A stretch of 64,000 bases of DNA from Lytechinus variegatus (taxonomy: Eukaryota; Echinodermata; Echinoidea; Temnopleuroida; Toxopneustidae), in the NCBI RefSeq assembly GCF_018143015.1, contig NC_054755.1:12936124-13000123 (forward strand). The letters are read 5' to 3'. Below the pieces are notes generated by a model that made no database searches, was not told where the DNA came from, and worked only from the letters and a program-made list of their open reading frames with translations. Position 1 is the first letter of the stretch; every line of letters starts with the position of its first letter. Below, piece by piece: positions 13,801-25,200 of the stretch. A program made the position numbers and the translations under genes.

Positions 13801-16800
13801 ATTCACCAAAAAACCCCAACATGGCCAAAGTTCATTGACCTTACATGACCTTTGACCATGATCATGTGACCTGAAACTCAAACAGGATATTCAGTGATAC
13901 TTGATTACTCTTATGTACAAGTTTCATGAATCAGATCCATAAACTTTCAAAGTTATGATGGTAATTCAACAGATACACCCAATTCGGCCAAAGTTCATTG
14001 ACCTTTGACCTTGGTCATGTGACCTGAAACGTGCACAGGATGTTCAGTGATACTTGATTACTCTAATGTCCAAGTTTAATGAACTAGCCCAATAAACTTC
14101 CAAAGTTATGATGGTAATTCAACAGATACCCCCGATTCGGCCAAAGTTCATTGACCCTAATGACCTTTGACCTTAAACATGAGACCTGAAACTTGCACAA
14201 AATTTTCAGTGATGCTTGATTACTATTATGTTCAAGTTTCATGAATCAGATCCATAAACTTTCAAAGTTATGATGGGAATTCAACAGATATCCCCAATTC
14301 GGCCAAAGTTCATTGACCCTAAATGACCTTTGACCTTGGTCATGTGACGTGAAACTCATGCAGGATGTTCAGTGATACTTGATTAACCTTATGTCCAAGT
14401 TTCATGAACTAGGTCCATATATTTTCTAAGTTATGATGACATTTCAAAAACTTAACCACAGGTTAAGATTTCGATGTTGATTCCTCCAACATGGTCTAAG
14501 TTCATTGACCCTAAATGACCTTTGACCTTGGTCATGTGACATGAAACTCTAATAGGATGTTCAGTAATACTTGATTAACCTTATGGCCAAGTTTCATGAA
14601 CTAGGTCCATATACTTTCTAAGTTATGATGTCATTTCAAAAACTTAACCTCAGGTTAAGATTTGATGTTGACGCCGCCGCCGTCGGAAAAGCGGCGCCTA
14701 TAGTCTCACTTTGCTTCGCAGGTGAGACAAAAATGGAGTGCTCCTCTTTTTGGCTGATGAAAATCTTAGAACAGGGTTACTCCTGGAAAAAGGAGTAATT
14801 GGCAGGACTGGTGACGTGGATCCATATTATTTGATAACTCATCCTCATCTCCAAAACCATGATTGGTCAATGGTACAGGTCATTAGTACCAGTCATTAGC
14901 AAATTGGCCTGTTAGCTAAAATAAATGACTGGTCATGTGATTTATTTCAGCCAATCATTTGATTAGGATCCATATCACCATTTGATAACCAGTTAACAGT
15001 GGTGGGTCATCGGGGTAATTTATGCAAATTGGGTGCTGACTGGAGCAATGGCGAAGGAACTCCATACATCATCGATTGATGGAATGATGAAAAATTAAGA
15101 GGCAATGTTAAAAAAAATATGGCAGCCTGCACGAAATGGGACAACAATGTAAAGCAGCAAAGGCTGCTTGAGCCAAAGCTTGAGTAAGGCCTAAAAATCA
15201 TTATCATTATTATCATTTTTTTGTGAAATCAAGAATGAAATTTATTCAAGTACTTACCATTCTGAAGGTATATAAATTTTCCTCTGCTCTCGCGTCCATT
15301 TGAATACTGGCCCAGAACCACTGAGAGAAAAAAAATAAAAATTAACATTCAAACAATAATTCATGAACTGAACGATGACTTTAAATCATAGTAATCATAG
15401 TAATTATAGTAATTACGGCAGCCAAGCTACAGCTGGGGTAATAATATCCAAGTCCTTTGGAAGCGCATAGAGACATTCTTCATAATTGTGATATGCGCTA
15501 TACAAGAACTGTTTATTATTATTTTAATTTCTATGGGACAAGGGGGTGAAACCAATGGTAGTGGATCATTTGAATGCCCTTACTTAGTTTTATTATGGGG
15601 TGAAGTAAACAGAGGGTACTAGTTATTCTATTTTGATTAATCCACTGGATATATGAAATGAGTAATTGCATGATGAATTTGTGCACATTTCAGGTATAAA
15701 TTACAGAATAGCACCAGGAAATGAATCAGAGATGATGTGTTTCAGAATCATTTTCAATTTTCACAATAATAATAGGCATTGATATAGTGCCATCTATCTA
15801 GAAATAATCTATTTTGACGCGCAGTGTTTATTATCATTATTACCCCGGCTTTAGCTTGAGTTGCCTATCAACGCTCAGTGCATTCAAGGAATTCATCCTG
15901 CAGGGAACTCATTCACCTCACCTGGGTTGAGTGCACCACAATGTGGATAAATTTCTTGCTGAAGAAAATTACGCCATGGCTGGGATTCGAACCCATGACC
16001 CTATGTTTTTGTCAAAGTCAGAAGACTAATCCACTGGGCCACAGCGCTCCAAGTACAATATTCCTTTACACATTGAAGAATGGGAAATTATCAACAATAA
16101 AAAGTGGCTAGGAATGACGTTTCAAATACGAATATGTTTGACTTGTAAGAACGTACTTCCTGCTTGACGACTTTGACTTTGCTTGGGTAGTCTAAGACTT
16201 GTTCAGCCACGGTGTTCTCGTCAACGACTATGTGTGTACAGGAATCGTTGGCAGTCGATTCTATACTTCCTCCTAGGATGAAAAAAAATTAATAAACAAG
16301 CAATTATTATGCTTTGAAAGAGTTGGATAGAGAAGGAGGTTAAAAGAGTAAAAGCATGAACAAACATAATGTTGATTAAGAATCACGAAATTATTGTATT
16401 CCTATTGATGAATATGTGGGTACATAGAGGAGACCATTTCATGAAATGAATCAGTCTATAATTAATCTTTATTATTTCACATTTTCCATAAATATGTGAA
16501 AAACTCTCTTGTACTAACAAGTGAGTAACAGCGACGAGGAGTAAACCCTTTTTCCATATTCTTGGCGCATAAGCTTGGAACAAAAGTTGGGCTATAACAT
16601 CATCAGCTCACCCATTGCAAAAGGATACTACTGTTTCACCAAAAATAATTGAAAGCTTAACTCATTCTTTCATCTGACTTTTATAAATCATAAATTTCCC
16701 CTTGCTATCATCAAATCTATGAAATTAACCCTTGAATTTGAATATAAATAATGTCAATGACTGCTTGTGTGTCAGAGTTGAGCACAGACCTACTGTCACT

Positions 16801-19800
16801 AGATGTTAGGATTGATGCCATCCAACCTACCTTGCGTTTGTGTAACCTCCTCCATGTGCTTCTGATCTTCTTGCGTAAAGCCCACAAAACCAAGTGTACA
16901 GCCAAAGAATGGAGGCATCTTATATTTCAACTGGAAAAAGAAAACAAGGTTGAAAGTTATTGAATGTGTTTTGGCCTGGTTGTTTATATCTTTTCTTCCT
17001 AAAAAAAAAAGGGCACAGTACCCAAATTCTTTTCATCTACTCTTGGAATGGTTGGAGGCTTTCAAAACTACTATCATTGTGGTATAATTGTCACTTCGTC
17101 AACCCATCATTTGGGCTAAATGTCACTTGGTCAAAAATCCTGGGGCTTGATACAAAAAGCTTAATAAAATATGGAATTTGAATAGTGCACGTATCCACCT
17201 TGCTAGGTGCTCAAGGCGCTTCTATATTATCCCGGCTAAGCTGGTCTACCGATTCTGGTGCGCACAGTTTTTAAAGGAATTACTTCCTGCCGGTACCCAT
17301 TTATCTCATCTGGGTCGAGTGCAGCAGAGTGTGGATAAAAATTTCTTGCTGAAGGAAAACACACCATGGCTAGGATTCAAACCCACGACCCTGTTTGAAA
17401 GGCGAGACTCAGAACTACTAGACCACGACGTGCCCACAATGATCATAGATAATTTTTAATGATTGATTGCACTGACTACAATGTACAATTAATTGTGAAA
17501 ATTAAGTGCATGATTAATCACTAACGTTTATGTAACAGGACCCAGATAGCCTTACTACAACTTTGACCACAAACTTTTTTTTTGCTTTTGCCATATAAAC
17601 GTTTGATTAATAACAGAGTATGATCACATAGTACGAGAGTTGCGAGACATGACAAATTGGAAAGCTGCCATAGCCAAGAGGTAAATGCAATTCCAATACT
17701 TTTCACAAATTTTCCAAATTCCCTGACTTTCCATGACCACAATTTTTTTTTTCAGGATTTTCCATGACTGTGGGAACCCTGACAATTCATCAGGGGCCTG
17801 TTGCAGAAAGAGTTGCATTTAAACGCAAGTCAAAAAATCAAACGCAAGTCCCAAAATGCGCGCTGTTGATTGGTTGAAAATCAAGTTGCGCATGATTTTT
17901 AGAGTTGCGATCGATTGCAACTCTTTCTGCAACGGGCCCCAGAGCATATACCAGTTGACTATTGCCTTAGACCAAGTGGATACTAGACTAAGGGGCTGTT
18001 GCAAGAAAATATTTGCAATCAATTGCAAATATTCTGTAGCGATTTTACAACTAATAGATCAACATTAGCTGTAGCAAATCGGATTAAACTTCTTGTTTCA
18101 AGGAGCAGATTAGCAATCAATCACTAATTTGCAATTAACTGCAAGATGCATGATTGAGTTAAGGACCAAAAATAGACTTGCGATTGATCACCCCATAAGT
18201 GGGTAAAGTCGAACTGAAAATTAGACAAAATGGTAAATGGGCTAAGAGGAAGTTAGACCAAACGGTTAATAGTAGACAAACTGGTTGTAGATGAAATCAC
18301 GAAACTCACCATTTCTTCTGATGTAGCACTGCACTCTTGCTGATGACGTCTATCCCACGTAGCGTGGATCCATTCTTTGGTCATAATCGGAGTGCCTAAA
18401 CTAACAGCAACCTGGAATTACCAGAGAGTAAAGAAGATTGAAAGAGCAAAGGAAGTATTACTTTCGTTTTGAAAGATGGGATCTGTAAAAACAAAGAATC
18501 ATTTGAGTTGCACAAGTTGTGACCGTGTTGATAACACTCAAGAGATGGATGTCTTGAGGTATTTCTCTTACGCGACATGAGTCTCATCTCGGTCTTGGAA
18601 ACTAATGTATTGGTCTCTGCCTCAAGGCGAATAGTTACAAGACTCAGAGGCCAAGACATCGGTAAGACACCGAAAAGGAGCTAAATTTTGACGAGTTAAT
18701 CTCACTTCTTTCCTTTAATCCCTCAATATCAGGTTTTCTGAGACATTATCTAAAGACAGTGGTTGTGTGATGTATTGTCTCGGCTGATTCTGGAGACAAG
18801 TATTTCTGTCTTGTCTCAGTCTTGAGGATCATAATTTTGGTCTTTGTCTTTGTCTCACCTGAGGCCGTTCCAAATCAAAATCCTAGAAAACTCTAAATGT
18901 GTGAAAAAAAAGACTTTCTGGTTACCGGACCTTACAGATACCATTATGAACAGGTCTTGTAAAAAATAAGTTGCAAATACATTTCACAATTTTTTTATAG
19001 TAGATTCCAATTGTGTGCTATAAGTATGTATTCAAGGACCTGTTACCTAAAGATAAATATTCAAAATAATTTCAAACTTTTTGCAAATGTTTTCAAAAAA
19101 AAAAAACACTTGCATGTACCGTCTGCAATCAATTGAAAAATTGAATGTATTTTTGAATATTACAACACACAAATCAATTTCAAAACTGCAACTGATTATA
19201 TTTGATTGCAATGTCAAATCTTCATAAAAAGTGTACCCAGGACGAGTTTCATGAAAGGATTGGCCGATGTTTTTACAGATGATTAAACAGATTCACAAAT
19301 GGAATCACTTGTGAAAAAAGAATCAAATAAAATGAAACATAAAATCAATTGTCAAGTTTTCAGCGATTGTGCACCGATGCACAAATCATCATTCCACCTA
19401 CCCTGTATTTCTCACTGCTGGACGAGTTAGCCACGAGATGCGTGACGCGAGGACCGTAGTCCTTGCGGATGCTTCCGGCCATGTTGTGGACCAGGACGAC
19501 CAGCCGCTTGATTTCAGCCTTGTCCAAGAACCCTGTGAAGCAGATGACCAGCTTGTCCATGTGCCGACAGAACAGCGGTCTCGTCACGCAGGGAAGATGC
19601 TGAATAAAATATATAAAACAATGGTTACAGTGCTGCATTTGCTGCAAACTGCACATCAAGGATGTATTTTTTTTCCAAGCCAGCAAAACATTGTTATCAA
19701 ATTTGTATCATAGAGGTCAAGAATGGTCTCACAGAAATAATGATTACTTAATATAATCTCACCTAAACAAGAAAAGAAGTAGTGAATTCCACAGTCATCT

Positions 19801-22304
19801 GTGTTCATGTGATCAAGATTCATATAAAAAATAGCAATAGTCCCTCACAGAAAGTGATTACAACAAATAATTGTATACTAGACTATCAAGTGTCAAGTTC
19901 CAATTTTATGTCCAAACAATCAGCTTTTTCAACAGTCATGTCAAAACAGCTAACATACAAGTAGAAGTATTCAAAAATTATGGTGCGTGTATGAAAACAA
20001 AAATATATCACAATTTAGTATTCATGTCATTTGACATAAATTCATTCAAGTTTCCACTTTTAAGATCATAATTCAATGATTACAATCAAAATTGAGGAAT
20101 GTAGTTTGTAATTAGACAGCATTTAAAAAATCACTACAATAAAGGAATAAACCAACCAACCAACCTCATCTTTAGCTGCACTCTGTAATATTGCCGTGGT
20201 GCCTAGAATGTGACGGTTTTTATTTGACAACGCTTCAAAGATTTCTCCTTCAAACTCTGACATGACAAAGACGGTCTCTGCCTGCTCATCTTTGACGGTG
20301 TATTCTTGCCCGGTGTCGGAGAACACGTAAGGCATCTTCATTTTCTGCAATACGGAGAAAAGAGGCAGGAATTCTTTACAGATAAAATCTCAAAAGAGCG
20401 CAAATCTCCAAGTCATTTGTTTGTAGGTACTAAACATAGGGCTGTGGGTTCGAATACCAGTCATGGCTTATTTTCCTTCAGTAAGACATCTATCCGTATT
20501 CTGCTGCACTCAACCCAGGTGAGGGGAATGGGTTTCCTGGCAGGATCAATTCTTTGAACTCACTGAGTGCCGCAGGTGAAGAAACAGCAACTTCAGTTAA
20601 AGCCAGGGTAACAATAGCTGTGTTTTATCCTCTGGGGAAAAGTGCTAGAAAATCCAGCTATTATTACTCATATACAGTTGAGGCCAAAAGTTTACATACA
20701 CCCATGGAATTCAGTAAAATTTGTTTGCTTGCCAAACATCGTAAAATTTACAATATCTTCAGAAATATTAATACTCCTTTGACAAATTTGGTATCAAATG
20801 AAAGACCGTATTAAGCTCTTTCACATGATAGGGATGACGTTGGGAATAAAGTATATTTTAGGTGGAATTTCCTTTTTAAAAAGGTAATATTTGTGCCGAA
20901 TGTATTCTATCGTTCGTTATATTTTCAAAGAGTGTTTCACAGAAATATAAATCTATGGTTTATATCATATTTTCTATCATGATATATCACCACTGAACTA
21001 AAAAGTGTAATCTGAAATGTTTGTGTTGAAAAGTAACCAGCACAAACTTAGGTTTTTTATCCAAGTTTTTATTTTTAATTCGTCTAAAATATGATGTTTG
21101 GGCCAAAAAAATGACACCTAAATGTTTTCCAGCTCCTGATGACAAAGCGATGTGATAAAGGGGCATGACATACTTATTTGTTTGATATAAAACTTGTCAT
21201 GATAGCTCAAATATTTCATGATATACAGTAAATTTTATTGTTGGCAAGTGTCAATTTTTCTTTGAATTTCATGTGTGTACATGTAAACTTCTGGCCTCAA
21301 CTGAACATACTTATCTCATTGTACTAATGACATTGTAAACTCATGAAGAAGATGGAGGACCGTCAAACATTCAAATGAACAATAAAAACTTTATTGCCAA
21401 TGAAAGCATTATCTTCAGCATTATTTTGTTACTTATCTCATAGATAGAGATGTCATACTCACTTGCAATGCATGATGAAGCTGGGTATGATCTCTCAGCT
21501 TGGCTCCTATCAAACAAAACCTTACATCTACGGGAGTCAATGAACCTAATGAAGAAAAAAAAATCATAGAAAAATTAATTGATAGATTTGTAAGTTGAAC
21601 GGCATGAAAGTAAATGAAAACTGTAGCTATTAATTTTTAATTCTGTATTTTTGGTCGCTGGGCCAAGGGTTTACTCTATTAGTATATAGGGTACTTTCTT
21701 ACAAATATGCAGATTTTAAAAAGTTGTACAATCAAATTGTTTTTCAAATGACAGCATTTTATTAGACTATTAAAAGAAAGGTGAAAAATTACTTTATAAA
21801 TGTGCATAAAATAGAGCTTATTCATATACATGTATCTTATTACAATACTAATTTACATATCACCCCTTTATGGTGGGGGATGGGAGAAGTGATCAATTAA
21901 TGCGAGATTGTGAGTTTAATAATTCTATTTGTGAAATGAATCATTTGTACCAAACCAAGTGTCTGTCAACATTCTACATTCTTTTCTAAAAATGTTATAT
22001 CCACAAATGAACCGGTAAACCACACATTTCATTTGGATTTAAAAATTAATTTTTACACAAAACAATTAATTGACCCCTTCTTGTGCTACATGGCAAATGA
22101 TATATCCCTATTCTGACTTAGCAGTTTAGCACAGGTAAATAAACATGTTCCAATTGTAACTTTACGAACAGCTTTATGACAGCAATGAAACTCCATCCTG
22201 CTAGCTTCACACTCACTCGTTCTTGTGGTATCATTCATGGTTGATGTACTGAATGTCGTACTGCAACTCAGCTGAGAATCTGTCACTTCCATTGGCCCAG
22301 CCAT
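5470..22304 (-). CDS. ECT2: ECT2 Rho guanine nucleotide exchange factor (19 coding exons, complete)
   Basis: Activates RhoA at the cell equator in cytokinesis; its BRCT repeats bind the centralspindlin subunit MgcRacGAP/CYK4 (family knowledge). Minus-strand coding exons in transcript order: 22304-22217, 21545-21463, 20344-20165, 19599-19402, 18411-18310, 16930-16831, 16272-16157, 15320-15258, 13240-12994, 12602-12460, 11855-11670, 11107-10997, 10652-10474, 9701-9497, 8849-8732, 8184-8018, 6785-6700, 6152-5966, 5562-5470. All junctions are GT-AG and phases agree. The sum is 2652 nt, 883 residues plus stop; human ECT2, as I recall it, is also 883. Start chosen at ATG 22304 (MAGPMEV): upstream in-frame sequence has no ATG and a possible acceptor lies near 22346. 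The last two exons are least sure, because an alternative donor at 5990 would change the C-terminus. Introns hold the repeats listed separately. Confidence 0.93.
7061..7663. mobile_element. TTAA-type foldback element C, related family
   Basis: 603 bp; right flank TTAA (7664-7667), left flank TTAG (7057-7060). Ends AGGTCAAGTGCACC and, reversed, AGGACAAGTCCACC. Arms of about 200 bp share GATGTCACTCACTCAC- and ACATCCGATTTTGATGAAA-type blocks in inverted order. It lies in the ECT2 intron between exons 16 and 17. Confidence 0.78.
8332..8513. mobile_element. Second copy of the 155-340 MITE, left end decayed
   Basis: Shares CTTCAACCCAGGATTTAACA, ACCCTAACTCTA-type and GGAGCAAATGTTGTGTCA segments with 155-340. 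In the ECT2 intron between exons 15 and 16. Confidence 0.65.
9782..9930. mobile_element. Short hAT-like MITE
   Basis: 149 bp with ends CAGGGGCCGCGGAAT and, reversed, CAGGGGCTGCGGAAA. CAGGGG ends fit hAT-type elements, but the 8-bp flanks (AAACATTA, CATAAGGT) do not match, so the superfamily is unsure. Confidence 0.55.
10474..15320 (-). CDS. ECT2: ECT2 middle exons 8-13: linker with nuclear signal and most of the DH domain
   Basis: Exon 8 (WFWASIQMDARAEENLY) closes BRCT2. Exon 9 (13240-12994) is the S/T-rich linker with the basic run STRKRRLKDS (about residues 330-339), a likely nuclear localisation signal, and several Thr-Pro/Ser-Pro-type sites fit for CDK or Polo control. Exons 10-13 give the catalytic DH helices: MELLQTEINYVKILDTIIT, then GGPILAQEEIKTIFNRIPDI, AYPPFVNFFE and ECGRQSLTELLIRPVQRLPS, the last being the most conserved stretch of Dbl-family exchange factors. 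The DH domain spans roughly residues 415-615. Confidence 0.9.
10772..10971. repeat. (ATC)n microsatellite, ~200 bp, in an ECT2 intron
   Basis: Nearly pure ATC/ACC triplets ending about 25 bp from the exon 12 donor (10996). The poly-His frame is not a gene. Confidence 0.9.
13645..14733. repeat. ~160-bp tandem repeat element with DR1-like motif and terminal hairpin
   Basis: About six units; anchor motif CAGTGATACTTGATTACTC recurs at 13731, 13894, 14047, 14209, 14372 and 14564 (spacing 163, 153, 162, 163, 192). Five units hold TGACCTTTGACC. The right border has a GC-rich stretch and a 7-bp stem hairpin (GTCTCAC...GTGAGAC). The layout, tandem core between distinct borders, recalls the 'pearl'-type and Helitron-like elements of marine invertebrates (inference). 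In the ECT2 intron between exons 8 and 9. Confidence 0.8.
15415..15530 (+). mobile_element. SINE or LINE 3' fragment with L2-like tail
   Basis: Contains CTACAGCTGGGGTAATAAT, matching the distal body of the SINE at 15764-16050 in opposite orientation, and ends TGCGCTATACAAGAACTG plus TTATTATTATT, the L2-like tail. No head is present. Confidence 0.6.
15764..16050 (-). mobile_element. tRNA-derived SINE, nearly full length
   Basis: Best copy in the window. Minus strand: GGAGCGCTGTGGCCCAGTGG (A box), GGTTCGAATCC (B box), a conserved body (CTCAACCCAGGTGAGGTGAA) and a tail GCACTATATCAATGCCTATT with ATT repeats that resembles the 3' end of L2/CR1-type LINEs. It may belong to the sea urchin SURF1 class (from memory, unchecked). 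It lies in an ECT2 intron, same strand as ECT2. Confidence 0.85.
16157..22304 (-). CDS. ECT2: ECT2 N-terminal exons 1-7: three BRCT repeats
   Basis: Residues 1-29 are a polar leader. Residues ~30-117 (exons 2-3) align with the first BRCT (BRCT0), 118-217 (exons 4-5) with BRCT1, and ~218-289 (exons 6-7) with most of BRCT2, which ends in exon 8. BRCT1 carries VICFTGF and, at the end of exon 4, SSSEKYR. The Thr (T139 here) and Lys (K181 here) sit where human T153 and K195 bind phosphorylated MgcRacGAP, so phosphopeptide binding should be kept (inference). Exon 5 opens VAVSLGTPIM and exon 7 contains CTHIVVDEN, both close to the vertebrate protein. Confidence 0.9.
17161..17437 (-). mobile_element. 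tRNA-derived SINE
   Basis: Same family as 15764-16050, with a diverged head (TGGTCTAGTAGTT as A-box region) and GGTTTGAATCC as B box. The body keeps CACTCGACCCAGATGAGAT. Lies in an ECT2 intron. Confidence 0.78.
17791..17942. mobile_element. MITE with GGGGCC-TGTTGCAGAAAGAG ends
   Basis: About 150 bp, nearly all palindromic: left GGGGCCTGTTGCAGAAAGAG, right end reversed GGGGCCCGTTGCAGAAAGAG, and inner arms around AACGCAAGTC and TGATTGGTTGAAA. Weakly related decayed pieces may lie at 18000-18160 and 31960-32090. ECT2 intron. Confidence 0.68.
20420..20670 (+). mobile_element. tRNA-derived SINE, 5' end eroded
   Basis: Plus-strand copy with GGGTTCGAATACC (B box), CACTCAACCCAGGTGAGG and an ATT-rich tail ending at a Tc1-like element. 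Antisense to ECT2, in its intron. Confidence 0.72.
20675..21303. mobile_element. Non-autonomous Tc1/mariner element with Sleeping Beauty-like ends
   Basis: Left end CAGTTGAGGCCAAAAGTTTA after TA; right end, reversed, CAGTTGAGGCCAGAAGTTTA. These closely resemble the outer ends of Tc1-type elements such as Sleeping Beauty (CAGTTGAAGTCGGAAGTTTA, from memory). The right flank is AA instead of TA. The 629 bp have no transposase frame. It lies next to the SINE tail at 20670, in an ECT2 intron. Confidence 0.8.
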
Positions 22305-22352
22305 TGTCCCATTCAGTTCTTCTTCAAATAATGATGCTAAATTATACTTCAA

Positions 22353-25127
22353 GGCACAAGATACAGGAAATCCGTGATGTCCTTTTACTCGGAATATAAA
22401 CAGTAATCAGGGAGTCAAAATCCTAGATTTAAAAAAAATATTAAAGAATATTTATATTTATAATAAATAATTAAAACAAGTATGTACCTAATTCATATTT
22501 TGGTAAGCGCAAAAAAGACAGAACCAATTTTTTCTGACAATTCAGGAAATAATACTGCTGACCAAATTTGATTAGCATTGTTGGTCATCATAGTTAAACA
22601 AATGTAAACAGTCAAATGTATTGCAGTACACATGGGTGACCAAATAATTTTCAAACAACTAGTTTTTCTCTGTGCTGAAAACAACCCCCTACACAAGTTT
22701 TTCGCAGGATTAGTTTACACAGTTTGGCCCCTAAACAAGATGTTGCCAGAATCATGACCCCTAAACAAGTTTTGTCTTGGGACCGAACATTTTCAGAAAC
22801 GAGAAAAAAATAAACCTGGGGGTAAAAACATACCTGGGGCTGGGGGTACCCAGAGACCCCCATTTTTAATGTGGTCAATTCTGGAGAAATGCATTTTTAG
22901 CAATTTTACTGATTCAAGCCTTAAAGGGCCATTCCGGAGACCCCCTTCTATTTTTAAAGGCCAATATTTAGTTCCAGAGCCCCCTATTTTTGACTTTGGT
23001 GTGGCACACTAGTATCATGTTTCGAGTACCATCAGTATCCAGTATACCAGTATCACCCATCTGCCGTTTATTTAGTACTGTAGATCTAAAAGCTGGTATT
23101 CAGAATGCTCTCACTCAGTCAGTCACACTCAAACAATACACATGCCTAAATAAAGAGTGAGGTTGGATCCTATTAACATCTAGCAATATCTTGACTTTAG
23201 AGCTCAATTCGTCAATTTTGCTTATAAATATTCATCTAAAAGCTACAAAAATAATTGAGATTCAAGAACAGATGGCATCATTGTTTCATTTCCTCTTTTA
23301 TAAAAGTTCATTTCTCAAGATATACTTAGTAAATTGATTCGAAATTGCTAGCTCCTCGAAACATTTTAATAACAAACATGTTCCAAATTAATGCGCATGC
23401 TTGTGACTTCTGCTTCATTTTAATTGCATTTTTTACTTCAAGATGATCAATGCGTAGTGCGAGATCAAGACATCATTCCAATAATTCTAAATCGCCAGCA
23501 CCTCAAAATACTTTTAATACATGTAGATGTCCCACCCAGGACTCCCGCTGATCGTTCATTAATCTGTGATATTGCGAGACTTCTTTTCTGTTTTATTTGC
23601 CTTTGTGAGTTTGCCTGGAAGACGTACATTATTTATTAAGTCTATCTTTAATTTCTTTTCAAATAAAAATCACTCCATTTATTCTAAAGCAGTAAACATT
23701 CAGAACCCTTTTAAAACATGTTCCGAACGATCATGCATGTTGGCGAATTTTAAATTTTAATGTAGATCTATTCTAGATCTTAGACTTATAAAATAAAACT
23801 TATTCAAACTCAGGCGATGGCTTGTGTAGGCTCCGCTAGTACACTTGTCTTCACTACCGCTGCGTGCTGTTCGGGTAGGTGTAGCAGAGGCATGAGGGTA
23901 GCGGTAGTAAAGTGTAGCCTAGAGTGGACCAAAAGCTTCGGATAAAACAGGGAAGTCAAGTAGCGCGACAGCTGAAGTACATGTAAGTCACTGTTTTTTT
24001 CCCCTTTTAACTTAAGTTTATTTCCCCCGTTGTGGAGCATTTCAGGACAAAACGGAATAATCTTTATTTTGGTGCAGTTCTTTTTATATATTTTTATGAA
24101 ATAAAGACAAAAATCGTTGAGTCCCGTTGGGGGATTTTCCATCTTTAACCCCTAATGGTGGCTGCATGGTAGCGCCCGTCTTTTAAAAAAAAATTGTTTA
24201 AACAGTCCTAGAAACAGATGGCTGCCAGCTGTCTAAGTGGAGCCTACAACCAGAACCATCGCCTAGGCTGAGGTAATTCAGTTATTCCTTGTTTATATTA
24301 GCTTAATAGTTGCTTGGCTTTGTCTAGACCAAAAGCTTCAGTTTCTGTATTTTGGTTGTTCCGCTGAGCTGAACTACGTTGGCTCAATGGGGATGATACT
24401 TGATAAAATGATAGTAAAGTGTCAGAAATTGTTACTTGAATAAATCCCCAGAAACGACGGTTATTCCTGTCTAGGCTTTGTCATTTTTTTATCTGTCATG
24501 TCTGTTAAATTTAGTGTTTATCACTGTTAAATTTAGTGTTTTATGTCTGTTGAATTTAAGGATCATAACCTTGTTCAATGAATGAGTCTCTAACTAGTCA
24601 CTATCTCTAACTCTAAAAAGTAATCACGTTATCGCCGATTCGATTTTCAATTCGACTTTACTAGTTTAAATACCGTCTGTACTGTACTGTACTAGTTTAA
24701 GTACCGGTACTGTCGTCATGACTGTACTGATGGCTGGTGCATGGTGCCATTTTCGATTAGATCAGATTTAAAACATTAACATTACAGCATTTGGCTTTCA
24801 AGTTCAGGCATCATTTTATCAAAGTTTTAATCTCCAGAGTCCAGTGGTCACGCCACGGTCTCACGTTCATTCACAAAGATCATGCCATGCCCATGGCGAC
24901 GTTGTTTCAACCACAATCACAATACACAAAAACAAACGACCGGTCCCACACGAAAAAAAAATCCAGATCACAGATTCATTGCCACTTAATTCAGACAAAC
25001 ATCTGTATAATAAGTGAACTAAAACTCATTTAAATAATGAAATACAAATGTATTTAACGCTTATTCATCAGCCATTATAATGCATATTGGAAAAGAGTAA
25101 AACGTAAATGATAAAACAAAGACAAAC
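22353..25127. other. Probable 5' intron of ECT2
   Basis: Contains a C/G-run-rich dispersed repeat at about 22670-23010 (ACCCCTAAACAAG, GACCCCC(A/C)TTTTTA blocks), the 23811-24264 element and otherwise AT-rich sequence. No exon was recognised. Confidence 0.5.
23811..24264. mobile_element. Element with ~24-bp terminal inverted repeats
   Basis: Left CAGGCGATGGCTTGTGTAGG and, reversed from the right, TAGGCGATGGTTCTGGTTGTAGG share an inverted core GGCGATGG...TGTAGGCTCC. About 454 bp, no coding frame. Superfamily unknown. It lies in the 5' intron region of ECT2. Confidence 0.5.
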
Positions 25128-25200
25128 CTGTCAATCGCCTTCAACTCTTTCCTTCGCACGCATCGATTGCTGCCATGTTTTCCGTATTCAAACTCACCGC
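25128..25200 (-). other. Candidate non-coding first exon of ECT2 with a short uORF
   Basis: Reading the minus strand, a clean donor (GACAG|GTTTGT) ends at 25128. No matching coding exon lies between here and 22304, so this would be a 5' UTR exon joined near 22346. It holds an 11-codon upstream reading frame (25176-25141, MAAIDACEGKS then stop). The exon is inferred from the donor and promoter-like sequence only; transcript data would settle it. Confidence 0.35.

Noticed and set aside
13645-14733. CRISPR array
   Set aside because: Units are ~160 bp without a repeat-spacer layout, and the genome is animal.
15980-16050. tRNA gene
   Set aside because: A and B boxes are present but the cloverleaf does not close and the unit continues into a SINE body and LINE-like tail.
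19369-19713. 114-residue plus-strand frame
   Set aside because: Antisense of ECT2 exon 4 (BRCT1).
23424-23760. Two overlapping 64-71-residue plus-strand frames
   Set aside because: No start context, no family motifs, AT-rich intronic DNA.
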